Shown here: piece after piece, positions 22,351 through 34,544 of the stretch
How the letters are laid out: the number at the start of each line of letters is the position of its first letter
Position numbering within the stretch: position 1 is the first letter of the stretch
Source: Emydura subglobosa
Lineage: Eukaryota > Chordata > Testudines > Chelidae
DNA: 64,000 bases
Direction of reading: 5' to 3'
NCBI GenBank assembly: GCA_007922225.1
Contig: ML680098.1
Coordinates: 5,129,679 to 5,193,678, forward strand
The notes under the pieces: model-generated
Seen by the model: only the letters and a program-made list of their open reading frames with translations
Told to the model about the DNA's origin: nothing
Databases searched by the model: none
Position numbers and translations under genes: made by a program

Positions 22351-23217
22351 CATCAGCTGCAGATCTGTTCCAACTGCCTATTTCACTTACAAACATCTCT
22401 GCATCTTCTTTCAGGTTGCCACCTGTGGATGGAACACCCTTTCCTATTCCCATCTCCCAAGCCACTGCCCTGAACTCATTTAAATCCCTCCTGAAAGCTG
22501 CCTAATTTCTCAACAGCTGCAGTTCATGAGTCAGTAACATTCAGTTACTATTCCAGTAATTTAGCAGATCCACTAACATGTGCATGTTTTTATTGAGCCC
22601 GAACCAAAGGCCACTAAAGTCAATGAAAACAGGAGTTTATTAAAGTGCACTATGGAACTTTTAGAGCACTGTAGCAGTGACCACATGGGATATTTCTGCG
22701 TGACAAGTTAGTACAATGTAGATTCGCACTCTGGCTTGCTATGCACTAACACCCCATGTAGATAAACCCAATCTCTAGTTGACTTCTGTGAGCCTTGGAT
22801 CATCTCCATTGATGTTACCATCTAAGCATGCCGTCATAAGCCTCACTCATCCTTCTTTGCTGTGCCTTCTTTCTACTGCTTTTCACTCTCACGTGTGTCA
22901 AAACTAAAATTGAGGTCATAAGCACTTTAAGGATATGGATGGAGTCTTCCTATATCCTCTGTGACCAACCTTGCTTACTTTTGGGTCTATATATTATAAA
23001 AATAATAAATTTGGGAAAGAAGTTGGCGGTTTTAAGTATTTTTGTTTTTAAATGAGAATCTTAACTGGGATTTTCCCACATGTAAGTGAACATTTGCTAA
23101 GCTGTCTGACAGCTGGATAGTATATACCAAACCACAGGCAGAAGAAGAGTTTTGGATTGCATTTTTAGTAGAGACAGGAAAACTGTTTTGGATAAAATAC
23201 AAACCAAATCAGAGGAC

Positions 23218-23465
23218 ATCAAAGCACTTCCTAGAAATGAGTAAGTATTATTATCCCCATTGTACAGCTGGGAAAACTAAGGCACAAAGGCTGGAATTTT
23301 CAAAACTGCCTGATTGATTCAGGAGCATTTGAGAAGTCATTTGAGAACATCTGAAAATCTCACCCAACGAGCTTAAGTGACTTGCCATTATTGAAAAACC
23401 CATCTAGGGTTAAAACCTCACTCTTCTGACTTTGAAGCCATTGCTCTAATTGCTAGCTATTCTTC
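23218..23465 (+). repeat. MIR/CORE-SINE with internal insertion
   Basis: Starts 'catcaaagcacttcc', then 'attattatccccattgtacagctggg', 'actaaggcacaaagg', later 'cttaagtgacttgcc' and 'ctctaattgctagctattcttcctcc'. This is a nearly full MIR body. Between the 'aggcacaaagg' box and the 'aagtgacttgcc' box are about 75 extra bases containing 'ggaattttcaaaactgcctga', a piece of the 'ttttcaaa' repeat, so one old repeat sits within another. Confidence 0.65.
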
Positions 23466-23796
23466 CTCCCCTATGATATAATCTTTTAGATGTCGATATG
23501 TGTCTGGTTAAAAACTTCTCCGGCAAACTGCACAAATAAATAATTGATGTTTAAGTGCACCTTGGGATAAATACTTTATAGATCCAAAACCATTTTTCAC
23601 TGTTCAAATCCGTGGCCTGTGCCTACCTAGGGGCTTTTGGCAAGCAGTGCATGCAGTTGCAGTCAGCAGGTTTCGCAAGATCGCCTTGTATCTTACTTTT
23701 CCCATATGTACACTTTTAGGAGTTGTCCTCTCAGTGAGCATTATATCTAGGTACTAAGTATCTGACCTGAAACTTGGCAAGCAGCAAACAGAGGAT

Positions 23797-23811
23797 TTTT
23801 TTTTTTTTTTA
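23797..23811. repeat. Poly-T tract
   Basis: A simple homopolymer of about 15 T residues, followed by 'aaatctac'. No element is recognised with it. Confidence 0.7.
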
Positions 23812-24419
23812 AATCTACACAAGCAGAAGCAAGTATAATCAAAATACTCAGACTGATGGATGGAAAGCACTATTTAAATGCAAAGTCCCTTACACACGCT
23901 AATCAGTTCAGCTTCACATCTAGAAAAGGCAAAATGTTTACAGAGAACAATTTATTCAATAGAAGTTAGCCCCCTTTTCTGTTTGTGACTTTAATTTTAG
24001 GATTTTTTCCCACTTATAAGAAACTCCCCAAAACCTCAGCCTGTGGCTTGCTCATGTATTATTCACTGCAACTACTGACCTGTTTGCGCTGCAATTCACT
24101 TGGCGCACTGTAATGGTTCACCTAAGTCACATAGTGTTGTTTCTGCTCCCAGACTGGATGACTTCTAAACCAAAAAGAGCTCCAGAGATGGCTATCCAAA
24201 ACGCTTCTACCATAGAAATGCATCAAATTCCGTATTTGCACAAGCATGCGTGACACTTTCTCCAAGCACAGCTGTGAATAAAATTTGCTCATACAGTTGT
24301 TCACCGAAAGCCAATAACTGGCAAAGAAAACATGCAAGGGTTTGACTGGAAAGAATTTTTCAGGAACACTTTTTTGCAGTAATCACATTGGCTGTAATCA
24401 TGGAGATTGTCCTGAGCTA

Positions 24420-24690
24420 ATTACTACTCTACCACCATTCAGAGATGGACAAAATGAGGCATACAGTGGCATGGGAGACTCTCTCTGTGTCTTTGGGCAA
24501 GTGACCAAGAAAGTGTTATTGCCCCCATTTTACAGATGGGGAATTGAGACAGACAGAGATAAAGACCCTGATCCGGTCAAACACTTATCATTTGTATTAG
24601 GGTAAGCCCAGAGGCTCTTGCTGCTTTCGGAACTATATAAACACATAGTAAGAGACGGTCCCTGCCACAAAGAGCATACAACTAAATAAG
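24420..24690 (+). repeat. Composite of MIR-like and L2/CR1-like fragments
   Basis: 'gacaaaatgaggcatacagtgg' and 'ttgcccccattttacagatgggg' are two versions of the MIR central box, the second preceded by 'ctgtgtctttgggcaagtgacc' in the opposite sense. After 24600 comes 'ggaactatataaacacatagtaagagacggtccctgcc', the L2/CR1-like tail seen at 16800. These are several old SINE/LINE pieces in series. Confidence 0.55.
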
Positions 24691-24829
24691 TATGTGCTTC
24701 TAGTTAAAAAATGCTGTGCTGGATCGAGGCCTTAATTTCTCTTTACAGAAGGGGAATCAAGGCACAATGGGAGTGATCCTTTGTCCATCTTGTTTATTTA
24801 GCCTCCAATCTTGCGAAGATGTGCTCAAC

Positions 24830-24990
24830 CTTATGCACTCTGAGTATTTTCACTGAGGTGAATGGAACTACTCACAGTGCGTTGTTAAGCACGTGCTTAA
24901 ATCTCTGCAGGATCAGGACCTTAGATTGTAAGCTCTTTGGCATAGGGATGGTCTTTTTCTGTGTGTTTTGTACTGCACCCAACAAAATAA
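24830..24990 (+). repeat. Recurrent 'aagcacgtgctta' fragment
   Basis: Carries 'ggaactactcacagtgcg', then the palindrome-like 'taagcacgtgctta' (24890-24903), 'ctctgcaggatcaggacctta' and 'gattgtaagctctttgg'. The last piece is the usual start of the L2/CR1-like tail. The same 'aagcacatgcttaa' core is at 55940 and 59508. It is a dispersed sauropsid repeat. Confidence 0.55.
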
Positions 24991-25018
24991 TAATAATAAT
25001 AATAATAACAACAACAAC
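24986..25018. repeat. (AAT)n/(AAC)n microsatellite
   Basis: About six AAT units (aataataataataataataa) pass into four AAC units (caacaacaac). The tract joins an L2/CR1-like fragment to a MIR fragment and probably grew from a retroposon tail. Confidence 0.85.
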
Positions 25019-25021
25019 GGT

Positions 25022-25232
25022 ATCTAGCTCTTCATCAGTAGACCTCAAAGCACTTCACAAAGGAGGGCAATGTCACTATCCCTATTTTACAGATGGTAAA
25101 ATTGAGGCACTGAGAGTTGAAGTGACTTGGCCAAGGTCACCCAGCAGGCCAGTGACTGAGTAGGTAAGAGAACCCAGGTCTTCAGAGTCCCAATCAGTTG
25201 TCCTATCTGCTAGGCAACACTACCTCTTGTTT
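25022..25232 (+). repeat. Near-complete MIR/CORE-SINE
   Basis: The boxes come in canonical order: 'gacctcaaagcacttcacaaagg', 'tcactatccctattttacagatgg', 'aaattgaggcactgagag', 'aagtgacttggccaaggtcaccca', 'gtgactgagtaggtaagagaacccaggtctt' and 'ctatctgctaggcaacactacc'. This is the clearest MIR copy in the window and serves as the local reference for the others. The open frame crossing it is not a gene. Confidence 0.85.
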
Positions 25233-25239
25233 TTGTGGG

Positions 25240-26435
25240 GATCTCTAGGACTGTGATATGAATAATAAATGATTCATTATTATTAGCCTTCAGTAACTAG
25301 CAGTTTCACTGGGAGATGGTGAGTCATGCAAATATGCCTTTCTACAGCAAGAAATAAATCATTTTGCACATTCCAGTATTTTGGGGGGTAAGTAATGGGG
25401 GAGGGGAGAAGGAAATGCAAAATGAATCTAAAATATGTTTGATCCTTTACATTTATAATAAATCCGAGTGATTTACCAGAACAGAAAATTCTCACGTGCG
25501 GATTCAAGGGCAATATTCTATTCATGTGCAAGAGTCATTTATTCATTTATAATTAGATAAAATGAACTGCAATTTTTTAAGAAAAAATTTGCATGTGGCA
25601 ACAGTAATGTATTACAGAAGGGTGGCACTTTGTTACAGCCATTTGTTAGTCAGGACACTGGAGCTGCAATTTAATAGACAAGAAATAAGTACAGTAGAGG
25701 AAGGGAAAAATTAAATTCCGCGTGATCAGCAAGGTTTCGAACAATCGCTAGCCAACTGAAGTGGGTGCCATATCTATAAGTCATTTTGTTTTATAGGCCA
25801 TTAGGATCTCCTGAGAGAGGCTGCATGGAGACCGCTGCTTTTTGTTGAAATTAAAATGTCAGAGAAAAAGAAATAGAACAAAACAGGGAATCTGCAATTA
25901 ATTACAAGGCCATAAAAATTCAATAATCAGGAGGCAGTGCTGCTGTAGGCACAGCGGTATCTGATTCAGGCTAACAGGAATGGAATACATTAATCTTTTC
26001 AAATTAGTTTTTTAATCTGACGGGGATATATAGTGACGTGTTCTTTTACTGTTTGAGCAGAACTGCTGTCTAATATATAATGCTGAGTGTCTGGAATTAG
26101 GACATCTATAGCCATTTTGTGACTACAACATTTTCACTGCAATTATTCAACCCTATCTGTACACCTGTCCTACAGCAATCAGGCTAAACATGTTCAAAGT
26201 TCAATCCCAGATACTGCTTATGAAAAAGAATTAAAATGCTGGGATTAAGACAAATATTGCTAGTATCAAGTCTGATCTTCCCCGGTTCTGCTGCATCCTT
26301 CTTAAAGGTTCAAATGTGTACCATGAGCGCTCACATGCTCACAGAAGAAACAGGAGAGGCCTGAATATTTAAACAAGACCTCACTTCTCTGAAATGTTCA
26401 TTGGTCATTGGCTTTATATGGTGTTAACAAAAACT
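25240..26435. other. Unassigned AT-rich non-coding DNA
   Basis: No gene, RNA or repeat family was recognised. Sequence is AT-rich with scattered homopolymers, and open frames are shorter than 85 codons without motifs. Unique, possibly conserved intergenic or intronic DNA is likely, but I cannot test conservation. Confidence 0.45.
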
Positions 26436-26439
26436 ATTT

Positions 26440-27690
26440 ACATAGAATATTAGGGTTGGAAGGGACCTCAGAAGGTCATCTAGTCCAACCCCCTGCTCAA
26501 AGCAGGACCAACCCCAACTAAATCATCCCAACCAAGGCTTTAGGACGCACCTTAAAAACCTCCAAGCCGCACCTTAAAAACCTCCAAGGATGGAGATTCT
26601 ACCACCTCCCTAGGTTACCCATTCCAGTCTTTCACCACCCTCTTAGTGAAAATGTTTTTCCTAATATCCATCCTAAACCTCCCCCCCTGCAACTTGAGAT
26701 CATTGCTCCTAGTTCTGTCATCTGCCACCACTGAGAACAGCCTAGCTCCATCCTCCCTGGAACCCCCTTTCAGGTAGTTAAAGGCTGCTATCAAATCCCC
26801 CCTCATTCTTCTCTTCTGCAGACTGAACAAGCCTAATTCCCTCAGCATCTTCTCATAAGTCATTTGCTCCAGTCCCCTAATCATTTTTGTTGCCCTCCGC
26901 TGGACTCTCCAATTTGTCCACATTCTTTTTGTAATGGGGGGCCCAAAACTGGACACAATACTCCAGATGTGGCCTCACCAGTGCTGAATAGAGGGGAAGA
27001 CTCCCTTCCCTCGATCTGCTGACAATGCTACCACTAATGCAGCCCAATATGCCGTTAGCCTTCTTGGCAATCAGGGCACACTGCTGACTCATATCCAGCT
27101 TCTTATCCACTGTAACCCCCAGGTCCTTTTCTGCTGAACTGCTGATTAGCTCGTCAGTCCCCACTCTGTAGCACTGCCTGGGATTCTTCCATCCTAAGTG
27201 GAGGACTCTGCACTTGTCCTTGTTGAACCTCATCAGATTTCTTTTGGCCTAGTCCTCCAATTTGTCTAGGTCACACTGTGTCCTAACCTTACCCTCCAGG
27301 GTATCTACCACTCTTCCCACCTTAGTGACATCTGCAAACTTGCTGAGGGTGCAATTCACCCCATCCTCCGGAACCAGATCATTAATGAAGATATTGAACA
27401 AAACTGACCACCAGCACTGACCCCTGTGGCACTCCACTTGTTACCAGCTGCCAACTAGACATCGAGCCATTGATCACTAACCATAGAGCTCGATCATCTA
27501 GCCAGCTTTCTATCCATCTTATAGTCCATTCATCCAACCCATACTTTTTTAACTTGCTGATAAGAATACTGTGGGAGACCATATCAAAAGCTTTGCTAAG
27601 GTCAAGGTAGATCACACATCCACTGCTTTCCCCACATCCACAGAGCCAGTCATCTCATCACAGAAGGCAATCAGGTTGGTCAGGCATGAC
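26440..27690 (-). pseudogene. CR1 LINE, 5'-truncated, ORF2 3' half and 3' UTR
   Basis: CR1 is a non-LTR retrotransposon whose ORF2 supplies endonuclease and reverse transcriptase. Read from 27690 downward, frames give '[16 protein letters not shown]' (RT motif A), 'SGVPQGSVL' (motif B), 'SKFADVTKVG' (motif C), then '[12 protein letters not shown]', '[19 protein letters not shown]', '[12 protein letters not shown]' and '[17 protein letters not shown]'. It ends with the CR1 3' UTR (ggttggactagatgacct type) and a terminus near 26440. Three frames are needed and motif C reads FADV instead of FADD, so it is dead. The normal ORF2 start and endonuclease domain are absent. Confidence 0.93.
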
Positions 27691-27694
27691 TATT

Positions 27695-29680
27695 TTTAAA
27701 CAGACTAAAACCCCATTTTCCTCTAAGGTGCTCACCTTCAAGTTTCTGAATCTTGTGGGGTTATAATTTCACTAGTTCTCCAGGGTCCATAGAGTGTGGC
27801 GAGGGTAGACAAGGCCTGAACCTTTATATAACCCCGCCTCTAAACAAGCAGAATGTCCAATTTTGTTTTCCCCTGTTGCTCTACCTTCACCCTTTTATTT
27901 ATTTTATTCAAATAGTCTTTCAAGCTTTTTTTACGCATCAGAGAGGAGAAATAGAGAGGCACCTTGACACAAACCCCTCATATTTTTCTTTGCAGGTAAC
28001 CTTTAATGTTTTCCATCAAGATTCTTAGACCCATCCTCTGCATTTTACATTCTGGCAAATATCATTAATATCACAAAAACCCAATGCTCCGAAACCTTCA
28101 CACAGGGCCCCACATTTCACTGGGATGTAATATTTGTGCATTTTGTGTAGCTGAGGGATGCTTTAGGAGCTCTCAGTGTAAAGGCACTGCCAGCTTTTTC
28201 ATCCTGTCTGTTCTGGGTGTTGAGGATTTTGTTTCCTTTGAGTTTCAATCCTGTATGGGCATATTTAAAACACCACAGATTCACCAAATGAGCCTAAAAT
28301 GGCTTTGCCCAGTTTTGAATAAAGATTTAACACCTTTGGTTTATTTAATTTTTAGTTTACAGATTTTCAATTTAATTCCAGTGCACTCACTTGAGAAACA
28401 GTTTATCATGTTTTTTCAGTGCCAGCATTTAGAGTAATATCATTTATGCATTCATTGCATGGAAGGCAGGATAAATGGGCATGGACATGTCTTTCTCATG
28501 GATCCTTCAGTGGATAAATGCTATGTTTGCGAGAGACCGAGAGAGAGAGCCCTTATACGTTAGGGAATCAGGTGTGTAGGAACAGAAACAAGCAGCTACA
28601 TTTAGGGGGCATATTCCAGGTAAGGAGGAGGGGGAAAACACCTCATGCTGTTTCTATTCATCCTGTCCTATCTCTCACTCCATTTTTTAGACCACTATGC
28701 CAGCACAGTTCTGCATTATGCTGTTAGCTGATCATATGCTCTTCTTAGCCTCACTGGAGGCAAAATCACTGACATACAGAGGAAGGATGAAAACTTGGCC
28801 TCTTTGAAGTCATAGGTGAAACTCCCATTGTCTTCAATGAGGCCAGGATTTTCCCCCAGATCTACCCGATGAGCAATGTCACTGTTCGTCCTTTGTAACA
28901 CCATCCTTTTATAACACCTTTATAAACCAAATCAAAGTGTGAGCAGCAGACATTCGTGTTTTCTGATAATCACTCTCTGCAAATATATCTCTATATTGAC
29001 TTAAAATGTATTGTTTCTGTGACAATTTCTTGCAGTAAAGTCAACCCTCTAAAAATTTTGAGAAAAATTAACAGAATGGGCCTGAACACACGAGAAGTGA
29101 ATTGGTTTTAAAATGGGAATGAATATTTGAGGAACAGTTTTTGCATTATTTGCCCAGCTCTAGTTGACACACTTATGCCTTTGTCCACACTAGAAGCATT
29201 CTGAAAATTTCCAACCACTGCTACCACCAGTCCAACTCCATTGGTGCTAGTGACGCTGAGGCAGTAGTATACATAGACCACTGGTCTTTCAACTGCTGTG
29301 CCACCCAGCTCTGCACAGAGCAAGGTTAGATGAGATGGCAGTTACCACGCTAGAACGCCCACCATCACTGCTGCGGGTGGCGTTGCACCAGTGGGAAATT
29401 TTAAGACAGAAGTCTAGTATAGATACAGCTCTTGGCAAAGAAGTGTGGAGCAGCTTTTACTGGCTATCTAGACATCTCATGAGATCCGCTACCTTCACAC
29501 CTGGCTCGCAATTCACCATCCAATTCTCCCAATCATCACAAACCCATCTATATTTCTAATAATCGGATGATGTGCCTTCTGTTCACACAGGTATTTGTAT
29601 TATAAGAACATCTAAATCAATCTAAGTACATACTGAGTTTTGGGTAGCCTGTAAAATAACGTATGTTCACAAACATCTCC
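27695..29680. other. Unassigned non-coding DNA
   Basis: No element or gene is recognised. The longest plus frame here (28084-28437, 117 codons) has no motif, no codon pattern and no plausible exon boundaries that I can defend. A 'gagaccgagagagagagc' purine patch lies at 28530-28550. Confidence 0.45.
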
Positions 29681-29684
29681 CTGC

Positions 29685-30010
29685 GTATGATAGTTATTAT
29701 TATTATTTGCATTGTGCAGGCAATTAGAGGCCCCAGCCACGATTGGCCCTCAGTACTCTAGTAAGAGATTGTAAGCTTGTCAGGACAGAGACTATCTGAA
29801 TTGACAATCAGAAACAGGGTAGGAGGAAACAGTCCTCTGTTTTACAGATGGGGAGCCAAAGCACAGCGAGATGAAGGGCCAGAGTTTTAAAGGGAATTAG
29901 GCACCTAAAAACCTTTAAAAGTCTGGCCTTAAGTGACTTTCCAAGGGTCATGCAATAAGTCAGTGACTGGCTCTCCTCAACCCTACTCTGTAGCCACAAG
30001 ACCACTCTCT
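29685..30010 (+). repeat. L2/CR1-like tail followed by MIR fragment
   Basis: 'tattattattatttgcattgtgcaggcaattagaggccccagccacgattgg' and 'gattgtaagcttgtcaggacagagac' belong to the L2/CR1-like tail. Then 'ctctgttttacagatggggagccaaagcacagcgagatgaa', 'aagtgactttccaagggtcatgcaataagtcagtgac' and 'ctgtagccacaagaccactctc' are MIR boxes. A 'ttttaaagggaattaggcacctaaa' piece sits between the two MIR halves, again from the other recurrent repeat. Confidence 0.6.
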
Positions 30011-30194
30011 TCTTCTGTAATTTTCTTTTATTCTAAGCCAATGAAACACAGACATTCCACGTGCTGCAGCTAGAGGGATTTTTGGGTTTGCAGGAAGAAT
30101 AATGACAGGCAAGTATATCATTATAATGGCTCCTAGTCCAGGGGCCATGAGACCTCCCCTTTGAGGGCACAGCAGTTTCTGCTGCACGTAACTG

Positions 30195-30300
30195 CCAGTG
30201 CCACCCAGCCTGCAACAATCCATGTTAGTACAGCACCCAACACAATGGGGCCATCATCCTTGACTGGGGCTCCTAGGTGCTACAGCAGTACAAATACTGA
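30195..30300 (-). repeat. L2/CR1-like tail fragment
   Basis: 'gtacagcacccaacacaatggggccatcatccttgactggggctcctaggtgctacagcagtacaaat' is the 'tacaaacacaatggggccctgatcctgactggggcctctaggtgctactgcaatacaaa' repeat common in turtles. It is the reverse orientation of the piece at 29690. It has no coding content. Confidence 0.6.
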
Positions 30301-31224
30301 ACAAATCAAATGGTGTGAAAACAAATATAGGCCTGATTCTGGATTCAGTGAAGTCAATGGTCAACATTCCTACCAACTTCAGCAGGGGCAAGACTGAGCC
30401 CGGGGGAATCTCTGCTCTTTCTCTTGCTCCATCACTGCCTGACTACTATGGGATAAGGAGGAAAAGTGGTTGGAACAGCAGATGTCGTCATCAGGAGAAT
30501 AAAGAAGCAGAGTAGCAGCCCCCCCTGCAGAACCATTCCCGAGTGCTGAAGCAGGGAGGGGGTAAAGAGAATGGCTCTTTTTAAGCCATCTGCTTGGCTT
30601 CTCTTAAAGAGCTGCCTGACTGGTGAACCTGTTTCCCTACAGGAACACAAAAAGGTAGCAACAGATCCTTCTCTAGCATTCTCAGCTAGACCGAGCCAAC
30701 ACCTTAATTCCTGAGTCAAATGTACTATGACCAAACCCGACCTCAGCCTTCCCAGCATGTGGTGATATCTGAAAATTGCATTTCATAGCCTAGATGCATA
30801 ACGTGGCTCTCCAAAGCACCCTGCCCTGCACACATGAACCTGACTAGTTACTCCTCCTATGGAACATTCACTTCTACAGCAATAGGAGTGCCTATTACAC
30901 ATCCACCTACATTCCCAACTGCACACTAGATCATGTACATACATGCACATAATCCTTTGAATAGGAACAAACAGAAAAGGAGAATGACTGTATATGGAAG
31001 GAGAGAAAACCAGACAAAAGAACAGAGGGTAGATCCGTGGCAGAGAAGGAACAAGTGGGAGGGAAAGTGAGGTTAAGAATTGGGCAGCAAGAGAGACGGG
31101 GATGGGGAGAAAGAAGCAGAAAGGGGGAAAAAACCTGAGAGGAGAAAAAAGCAATGAGAATTAAAACACTAAAACTGGAAGGTAAAAACCACACAAAAAG
31201 CACACAAAACAAAATTCTTTTCCT

Positions 31225-31395
31225 AAGTGATCCTGGGGTGTCCACCTTGAGACATCTTAGAGGTTCTGAGTTTCAGAAAGTGCTGACCACCCACACTCTG
31301 AAAGTCAGGTCACCTTGAAGTTCTAAGTGGGCACCCAGAAAGTAGGGCACTCAAAATAACTAGTCACTTTTGAAAATCCTGGCCCAAAGTGACAA
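31225..31395 (-). repeat. Recurrent 'ttttcaaaagtgactag' fragment, reverse copy
   Basis: Read on the minus strand it begins 'ggccaggattttcaaaagtgactag' (31384-31361), continues 'gtgccctactttctgggtgccca' and ends with 'gatgtctcaaggtggacacccc'. This matches 15237-15365 and 36610-36797 block for block and supports a real dispersed family. Confidence 0.65.
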
Positions 31396-32719
31396 GTAGT
31401 CAGCAGAGAGAGAGAATGGAGGGACAAAGACTGGGTGAGATGCAGCAACCGCAGAAAGGTAAGAACATGGAGGGGTAGGTACAGAGCCAACTGGAGGGGA
31501 TGCGGGCGCACTCCAACCCCAAAGGCTTTGGGAGCCACTGAATGACTATGAGAAGCCAATAATCCCCAGCTATGCAGTCATTAGGTGTTGTTTTAATGGT
31601 TCACTCAAATCTGGTAGCCTCATTAGCTTTGTTCTATTAAAAATTAATTTAAAATGCATCATATATTTTGGCATCCTGTATCGGCCCAGTATGCCCTATC
31701 TGTTATTTTCTCACATGTGCAATAACAAGACTGACCTTTCAACAATACACCATAATAACAGATGGCATAGAAAGATAAAGCCAAAATCAAGTGCAGGGCA
31801 GACTCTGCCTTGCTCCTGGCATTTAGAGAGATGAGATGGTAGGAATGCATTATTCTTTCAAAATTTACACTTGGATCATGCTACTGAAGAGACTCAAGGT
31901 TTAGTAAAGGACTGGAAACCAATGCAACTACTATTGCTCTTTTCTGTGGCTTGCAGCTACTCTTCAGAGAATCTAGGCTGCTGGAGATTCTAGATTCCCA
32001 ATCTCATTCACTGCCATTTTCCTCCCCCACCTCTTATTAAGCTCAGTGCGAAAAGCCGGCCAGAGAATCACACCAATCTCCTGAATGCAAAGTGATGTAA
32101 GCGCAGAACTGCCAGAGGTAAAGTATTCCCAGTCTGCAAAGACGTGATAACGTCATGTACAGAGTGAAAGCTCCAGGTCCTAATCTCCTTCTGAATAGGT
32201 CTTCTTGTGGTTTTGCTGGGAGCACCAGAAGGAGAGTATGGATTGGCTGATATCACTGGCATAAATTAAATATTACACATAGAAGCTACTCAAACCCTTG
32301 CATGCTGCATTAGTCAGTGTTTATGATATGGCTGACAAAAACTCCTTCATGTGTCTTTTTACCTCTTTATTTTGATTTGGATTGGTTTCATCAGGCAATC
32401 AGGGAAGTGAGATAATTGGACTGGCACACCCCTGATCAGCAAAACAGTGTATTTGTGCGCCTGTGGCTTGATCCTGCACCATGGACGTTCATGACATGAA
32501 ATCCCATTGATTTCAACAGATAGATTCAGGAAGGGGGACCCTAATTCTCAGCCCTCCAGCCACAATATTTGTGATGCAGCCTTTTCAAATGCATGACAAC
32601 AATTTAAAAATGAGGGAGACACAAAAGGGGAGGAAGCATCATGTAGGGCAGTGTTTCTCTACTTTCAGGTTGGTGAGCCTTAAACACTGCTCTGTGGTAT
32701 AAGGAATTGCACCAGATTT

Positions 32720-32990
32720 GAAGAGAACTGGACTGAATACCCAGCTCTGCCACAGACTTCCTGCATGGCTTTGGGTACCTGTGCCTTAGTTTTAGTTATA
32801 TGATGTGCCTTAGGTTTAGCCCAAGACTCAAGCCTCTGATCTAGGTTGTCTCCCGTCTGTAAAACGGGGATAGAATTTCCCCTCCCTCAGGAGGGGTATT
32901 ATAAGAATAAGAATCCATTAATGATTGTGATGTACTGAGATACTATAGGGATGAGGGCCATATGTCTCTAGATAAAACAGGAAGAAGCTT
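32720..32990 (-). repeat. MIR/CORE-SINE, reverse orientation
   Basis: 'gaatacccagctctgccacagacttcctgcatggctttggg', 'tgtgccttagttt', 'tctgtaaaacggggatag', 'cctcaggaggggtattataagaataa' and 'gattgtgatgtactgagatactatagggatgagggcca' follow the reverse MIR/CORE order typical of turtles. An extra 'atgtgccttaggtttagcccaagactc' stretch, partly duplicated, interrupts it around 32800-32840. Confidence 0.7.
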
Positions 32991-32994
32991 ATAA

Positions 32995-34540
32995 TGATGT
33001 GGGCTGTGTGCCTTTAATGTTTTGGTTTTTTTTTATGACGCTCTCAGACTAATAGAGTTAAGTTAAACACAACATATAAGGAGTTAGCCTGAAGTCTATT
33101 AAAGGTCTCACACATCAGAGACTAGTGAATAAAGACATAATGACAACCACTGAGCAAGCTTTCAAAGACATAATAGTTTTATACAGAAGTCATAAACAGA
33201 TCATTAGAATAACTTCAAACAGAAGAGATGTTTCCCACTGAAGATGGCTTCATGGCACCTTCCACCCAAAGACCTGAAAGCATTTTACAAATGTTAATAA
33301 ATTAACTAAAGATGGGCTCATTCCCAAATGCTAGATTGACAGGGATCATTGTCGAGTCCTGCCTTCTTTAGAATCTTAGTTAGTACTTGAAAAAAAATGG
33401 GTAAACCGGGATTACTGAAATAAAGCAATAATACTCTTACTAGATCAAATTCAACCTTCTCATCTGCACCTTACAGACCCTACCTGCTCTCATTTCCTCC
33501 TTATGCTCTTCCCAATCCTCTCCATCTCTCTGCTTCTCTTTCTCCCATTCTTGGCTTTGTTCCCTCCACCATGCAGGCTGCAACAGGTTCCCTCTTGTCC
33601 ATCAGTCTTCTCTCCTCCAAATCCCTCTATAGGCCTAGAACCATGCAAATCATGAGATTATTTGTTCACACTTTTATGGGCAACTTCAGTCATGTTCCTA
33701 CTCCTCTCATGTTTGTTCGTTGCACTTGGGTTTTACTGGCAGAAATGGTCACAGAAATTGAATCTCAAACTTGTATGGACCATTTTTTACAGAAAGAGCT
33801 CTATTAGTATTGATAAGCATTTATGAATAATTTGCACTTGCAAATATTCACAATGAAGTCCCGTCCACATAGTGGCATTGCTACAACACGTGGTTGCCAA
33901 AAGCTTTGTGGCATGATAAGATCGCCAATGATGGACATCAGGCCAGACCATCTTAAGGACCTAGCTAGAGATCGATCCGGGTGGCATGCTATTTGCAAGG
34001 AGGCTACATCCCTTTGGGATTTGCTTTGATGACAATGACCACAACAAGGGAAGTCCCTTCATGCTCATCTAGTCAGGTATCCATGTGACTTAATGGAACA
34101 ATCACATCTAAGCCATACAACTTGAAATTTTGAATATTTGCAATCAATCCACGGAGCAAAATAATAATATTAGTCAAATTTGAATAATAAATACATTCAG
34201 GGAAGATACAACAGATTTGTCATACTCTGTGAGCAGTAATGGGGGGAGACAGATGAGACAGATGTTTAGTCATGTTGTTTATGCACAACTGGAAGGCACT
34301 CAGATATGACAACGATGAATGTAGTATAAAAATCTATGCAGAACAGAAGTTCATAGAACAAATTATTCGTTGAAAGCTGCTTGCCACTTCTTCCATTAAT
34401 CCTTTTGGACAGTGGTCACCATTCACACATCAACATTTACGTCACGGAGCAAGGAGATAATAGTTCATCTTTGTATGTCTCTGCTGTAACTGCGCCTCAC
34501 CTGCAACACTGTTTACTTCCAAGCATCTCATTAACTGGAT
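32995..34540. other. Unassigned non-coding DNA
   Basis: No gene or clear mobile element was recognised. A MIR-like scrap ('caaagacctgaaagcattttacaaatg', 33267-33293) is present. Open frames at 33571-33807 and 33823-34029 have no motif. Confidence 0.45.
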
Positions 34541-34544
34541 GATA

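Noticed and set aside
28084..28437. 117-codon plus frame
   Set aside because: No motif, no homologue I recognise, no splice or promoter context. Length is plausible by chance in 64 kb.
30783..31245. Two overlapping minus frames (123 and 104 codons) rich in Phe, Leu and Ser, resembling membrane segments
   Set aside because: The hydrophobic look comes from an AG-rich tract (31000-31160) read as CT codons; both phases give the same effect.
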